Source: Candidatus Moranbacteria bacterium UBA1302
Lineage (GTDB): Bacteria > Patescibacteriota > Minisyncoccia > Moranbacterales > UBA1568
Assembly: GCA_002307715.1 (NCBI GenBank)
Contig: DBUA01000015.1
Location: 1-9,046 of the forward strand
Length of the DNA: 9,046 nucleotides
Reading direction: 5' to 3'
Below, piece by piece: positions 7,131 through 9,046 of this stretch. The position numbers and the translations under genes are program-made. The notes beneath the pieces are model-generated. The model saw nothing but the letters and a program-made list of their open reading frames with translations, was not told where the DNA came from and made no database searches. Every line of letters starts with the position of its first letter. Positions within the stretch are counted from its first letter, which is position 1.

Positions 7131-8420
7131 TTAACGTCCGATACCGCGATAAACGAATGATGGTTCTTTCGAGAAACGCTCTTTGTCGAGGCAATTCTTT
7201 CCATCAAGCACCACTTTAATGCCATGCTGTTTGAGCAATTCCGGTGTCAGTGCAGAAAGAAATATCTTGTGGTTGGTTGCGATAAATATAGCGTCGGACT
7301 TTTCGAGGAGCTCTTCGAGGCTTTTGGTGCTGGAGAGTTCCGGTAAATAGGGATCGAATGATTCAACAATCGCTTTATGTTCTTTCAGGTGTTTGATGAC
7401 TTCAAGGGCGGGTGATTCGCGTAAGTCATCAATATCAGCTTTATAAGCGAGACCGAGCACGCCGATGATGGTGCCGTTCATGGCAATTTTCTGTTCATTG
7501 AGCGCATCCTGAAGACGATCAACGGCATAAAGAGGCATATTATCGTTCGTTGCGATGGCGTGACGCAAAAAGACATGGTCGAATCCGGATTCTTTTGCCC
7601 GTTCGACAAGGTAATGCGGATCAACCGGGATGCAATGGCCGCCGATACCGCAGGATGGATAATGAGCCATGAAAGCGAACGGTTTTGTTGAAGCGCCCTC
7701 GATGACATCTTTTACATCGATGCCCAGCGTATCGAATGACATGGCGATTTCGTTGACGAATGCGATATTGACGTTGCGGAAAGAGTTCTCAAGAATCTTG
7801 GTCGCCTCCGCCTCGCGAATGGATTTCATCGGCCGGATATCGGCATCGACGATGGAACGATAGAAATCGAGTGACATTTCGAGACCTTTTGCATCGAATG
7901 ATCCGACAACGCGGGGGATGTTCGTAACATTCCATTTCGGATCACCCGGATTGATGCGCTCTGGACAATGCGAAAGAAAAATATCTTCACTGATCGTGAA
8001 ACCGTGTTTTTCGAGAATCGGCTTGATCACTTCTTCGGAAACATAGGGGTTTACAGTCGATTCAAGGATGACTAATGAACCTTTTTTCGCATTTGATGCC
8101 ACTGTTTCTGAAGCACCGACAACCGGCGTCAGATCAGGATGACGCGATTCATCTACCGGTGTCGGCACACAGATAATATGAATGTCGGCGCGTTTGAGTT
8201 CAGTAGGATCATTGGTAACGAGAATAGGGTATTTTGCCAAGTTTTCTTCAAGGTAAGCGTCTTTGAAAATCAATTTTCCTTCCTTGAGCGCATCGATTTT
8301 ACGTTGGTCAATATCGAATCCGATGACATCATAACCGCGTTCGCTGGCGCGGACAGCAAGCGGAAGACCGACATAACCAAGACCGATAACTGCAACTGTC
8401 TTCTGGGTGTTTTTCTCCAT
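7131..8420 (-). CDS. Nucleotide-sugar 6-dehydrogenase (UDP-GlcNAc/UDP-ManNAc type)
   Basis: This 429-residue enzyme belongs to the UDP-glucose/GDP-mannose dehydrogenase superfamily. VAVIGLGYVGLPLA (9-22) is the NAD-binding Rossmann loop. VPTPVDESRHPDLTPV (85-100), ILESTVNPY (118-126) and HCPERINPGDPKW (151-163) match the WbpA/WecC/TviB branch better than UDP-glucose dehydrogenase. The central domain has EATKILENSFRNVNIAFVNE (205-224). GIGGHCIPVDPHYL (258-271) holds the catalytic cysteine, Cys263. GLAYKADIDDLRESPA (323-338) opens the C-terminal UDP-binding domain. It should oxidise C6 of a UDP-N-acetylhexosamine to the uronic acid with two NAD+, supplying an acidic sugar for a surface glycan. 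UDP-GlcNAc, UDP-ManNAc and UDP-GalNAc cannot be told apart by eye. It is the first gene of its unit and starts 102 bases from a divergent HD-domain gene. Confidence 0.93.
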   Translation of the reverse strand: MEKNTQKTVAVIGLGYVGLPLAVRASERGYDVIGFDIDQRKIDALKEGKLIFKDAYLEENLAKYPILVTNDPTELKRADIHIICVPTPVDESRHPDLTPVVGASETVASNAKKGSLVILESTVNPYVSEEVIKPILEKHGFTISEDIFLSHCPERINPGDPKWNVTNIPRVVGSFDAKGLEMSLDFYRSIVDADIRPMKSIREAEATKILENSFRNVNIAFVNEIAMSFDTLGIDVKDVIEGASTKPFAFMAHYPSCGIGGHCIPVDPHYLVERAKESGFDHVFLRHAIATNDNMPLYAVDRLQDALNEQKIAMNGTIIGVLGLAYKADIDDLRESPALEVIKHLKEHKAIVESFDPYLPELSSTKSLEELLEKSDAIFIATNHKIFLSALTPELLKQHGIKVVLDGKNCLDKERFSKEPSFVYRGIGR

Positions 8421-8446
8421 AAGAGTGTTAGTAGGTAGGGCTGACT

Positions 8447-8482
8447 TAGTCGTATTCTATGAGAAAATGGATGGAATAGCAA
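8447..8482 (-). promoter_or_regulatory. Likely promoter of the dehydrogenase unit
   Basis: On the minus strand TTGCTA (plus 8477-8482) and TAGAAT (plus 8454-8459) are separated by exactly 17 bases. They match the sigma-70 consensus at 4 of 6 and 5 of 6 positions. The predicted start near 8447 gives a leader of about 27 bases before the ATG at 8418-8420. The position in a divergent intergenic region supports the call. Confidence 0.5.
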
Positions 8483-8512
8483 GGAATTCGGAAGAAGAGT
8501 ATACTAGGGAAA
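8477..8512 (+). promoter_or_regulatory. Possible promoter of the HD-domain gene
   Basis: TATACT at 8500-8505 matches the -10 consensus at 5 of 6 positions and lies inside the palindrome AGTATACT (8498-8505). Seventeen bases upstream is only a weak -35, TAGCAA (8477-8482), which is the same six bases used in the opposite sense by the minus-strand promoter. The leader would be only about 10-11 bases long. An imperfect inverted repeat (AGAAGAGTAT at 8493-8502, ATACTTCT at 8513-8520) spans the predicted start. Confidence 0.35.
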
Positions 8513-8522
8513 ATACTTCTTT

Positions 8523-9046
8523 ATGTTTCTGACACCAAGAATCGAACGCGCTATTGTCCGTGCAACGGAACTCCATGCCGGGCAGCGGCGCAAAGTGAAT
8601 AATGCTCCGTATATCGTTCATCCGTATGCGGTAGCGTTTCTTTTGGCGCATTATACCGATAATGAAGATGTCGTTATCGCCGGATTACTGCATGATGTTC
8701 TTGAGGATGTCCCTGGATATTCAGCGCAAGATTTGGCTGATGAATTCGGAAAACATGTGGAATCTATCGTATCGGAAGTGACGGAAGATTATACTGAAGC
8801 AGAAAAAGAAGATCATAGCCTTCGAAAACATAATTGGAAAGAACGCAAGGAAAAATATCTCATCAATCTTTCTGATGACAGCCATGAGGCGCTCCTGGTC
8901 GCGACAGCTGATAAGATCCATAATCTCCGTTCTCTTATTGATGATTATAGAATATGCGGCGAATCAGCTTGGGAACGTCTTGGAAATAAGGAACGAATTT
9001 TTTGGTTTTATGGTGAAGCTACCCGTATCATCTCCGAGCGCCTAGA
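8523..9046 (+). CDS. HD-domain phosphohydrolase resembling small alarmone hydrolases, 3' end cut off
   Basis: The frame is open from ATG at 8523-8525 to the window edge, giving 174 residues. It has the HD-domain metal ligands in order: His33 (PYIVHPYAV), the His57-Asp58 pair (GLLHDVLEDV) and Asp130 (ATADKIHNLRSL). It also has HAGQRRK (18-24) and the ED pair 61-62. This arrangement is shared by the hydrolase domain of RelA/SpoT proteins and by stand-alone MESH1/SAH enzymes, which remove the 3'-pyrophosphate of (p)ppGpp. The protein starts directly with the HD domain, as stand-alone hydrolases do. A synthetase domain after the window edge cannot be excluded, but residues 155-174 (WFYGEATRIISERL) resemble the end of a small protein. 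Another phosphohydrolase substrate is possible. It diverges from the dehydrogenase unit. Confidence 0.85.
   Translation, partial: MFLTPRIERAIVRATELHAGQRRKVNNAPYIVHPYAVAFLLAHYTDNEDVVIAGLLHDVLEDVPGYSAQDLADEFGKHVESIVSEVTEDYTEAEKEDHSLRKHNWKERKEKYLINLSDDSHEALLVATADKIHNLRSLIDDYRICGESAWERLGNKERIFWFYGEATRIISERL

Noticed and set aside
1115..8420. Alternative genetic code (TGA as glycine, as in some CPR lineages)
   Set aside because: TGA works as the natural stop of the 659-residue gene at 1486-1488, and no in-frame TGA interrupts any conserved gene, so the standard bacterial code fits.
8721..8921. Open frame on the minus strand inside the HD-domain gene
   Set aside because: It lies opposite a clearly conserved coding sequence and has no recognisable protein character. 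It is an antisense shadow.
1..9046. Mobile element, CRISPR array, tRNA or integration site
   Set aside because: No transposase, integrase, regularly spaced repeats, cloverleaf or flanking direct repeats were seen on either strand.

Overview
The window looks like part of a small-genome bacterium, most likely a member of the Candidate Phyla Radiation (Patescibacteria, Parcubacteria-like). That placement is an inference from gene content and protein style: moderate-to-low GC, tightly packed short operons, standard code with TGA used as a stop, a J-domain protein of non-standard layout, and glycosyltransferases of the kind common in these genomes. No ribosomal or other marker gene is present to confirm it. 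Eight genes lie on the minus strand and one on the plus strand. The first and last genes run off the window edges.

Right part (about 8520 down to 5640). A divergent intergenic region at 8421-8522 separates a plus-strand HD-domain phosphohydrolase (8523 to the edge, resembling small alarmone hydrolases) from a minus-strand transcription unit. That unit starts with a nucleotide-sugar 6-dehydrogenase (8420-7131), followed by an 80-residue membrane-anchored protein with four cysteines (7071-6829) and a 362-residue coiled-coil protein with a C-terminal J domain (6789-5701). A hairpin terminator at about 5642-5685 closes the unit.

Left part (5566 down to 1). A promoter with an extended -10 at about 5611-5640 precedes a five-gene minus-strand operon. 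In order of transcription it encodes a GT2 glycosyltransferase with two C-terminal membrane helices, a canonical GT4 glycosyltransferase, a 659-residue polytopic protein resembling a GT-C glycosyltransferase, a small single-pass protein with a predicted outer beta-rich domain that overlaps the GT-C stop codon, and a divergent GT4 glycosyltransferase cut by the window edge. Intergenic gaps are 14-25 bases or a 4-base overlap.

Taken together the glycan genes form a coherent cell-surface glycosylation locus. The dehydrogenase would supply a UDP-uronic acid, the GT2 and GT4 enzymes would act on the cytoplasmic side, and the GT-C-like protein with its small partner would act on the outer side using a lipid-linked donor. 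The substrates cannot be read from the sequence. No gene start in the window has a clear Shine-Dalgarno sequence. No tRNA, rRNA, CRISPR array, insertion sequence or integrase was seen. No gene-free stretch exceeds 300 bases; the longest is 134 bases, at 5567-5700.
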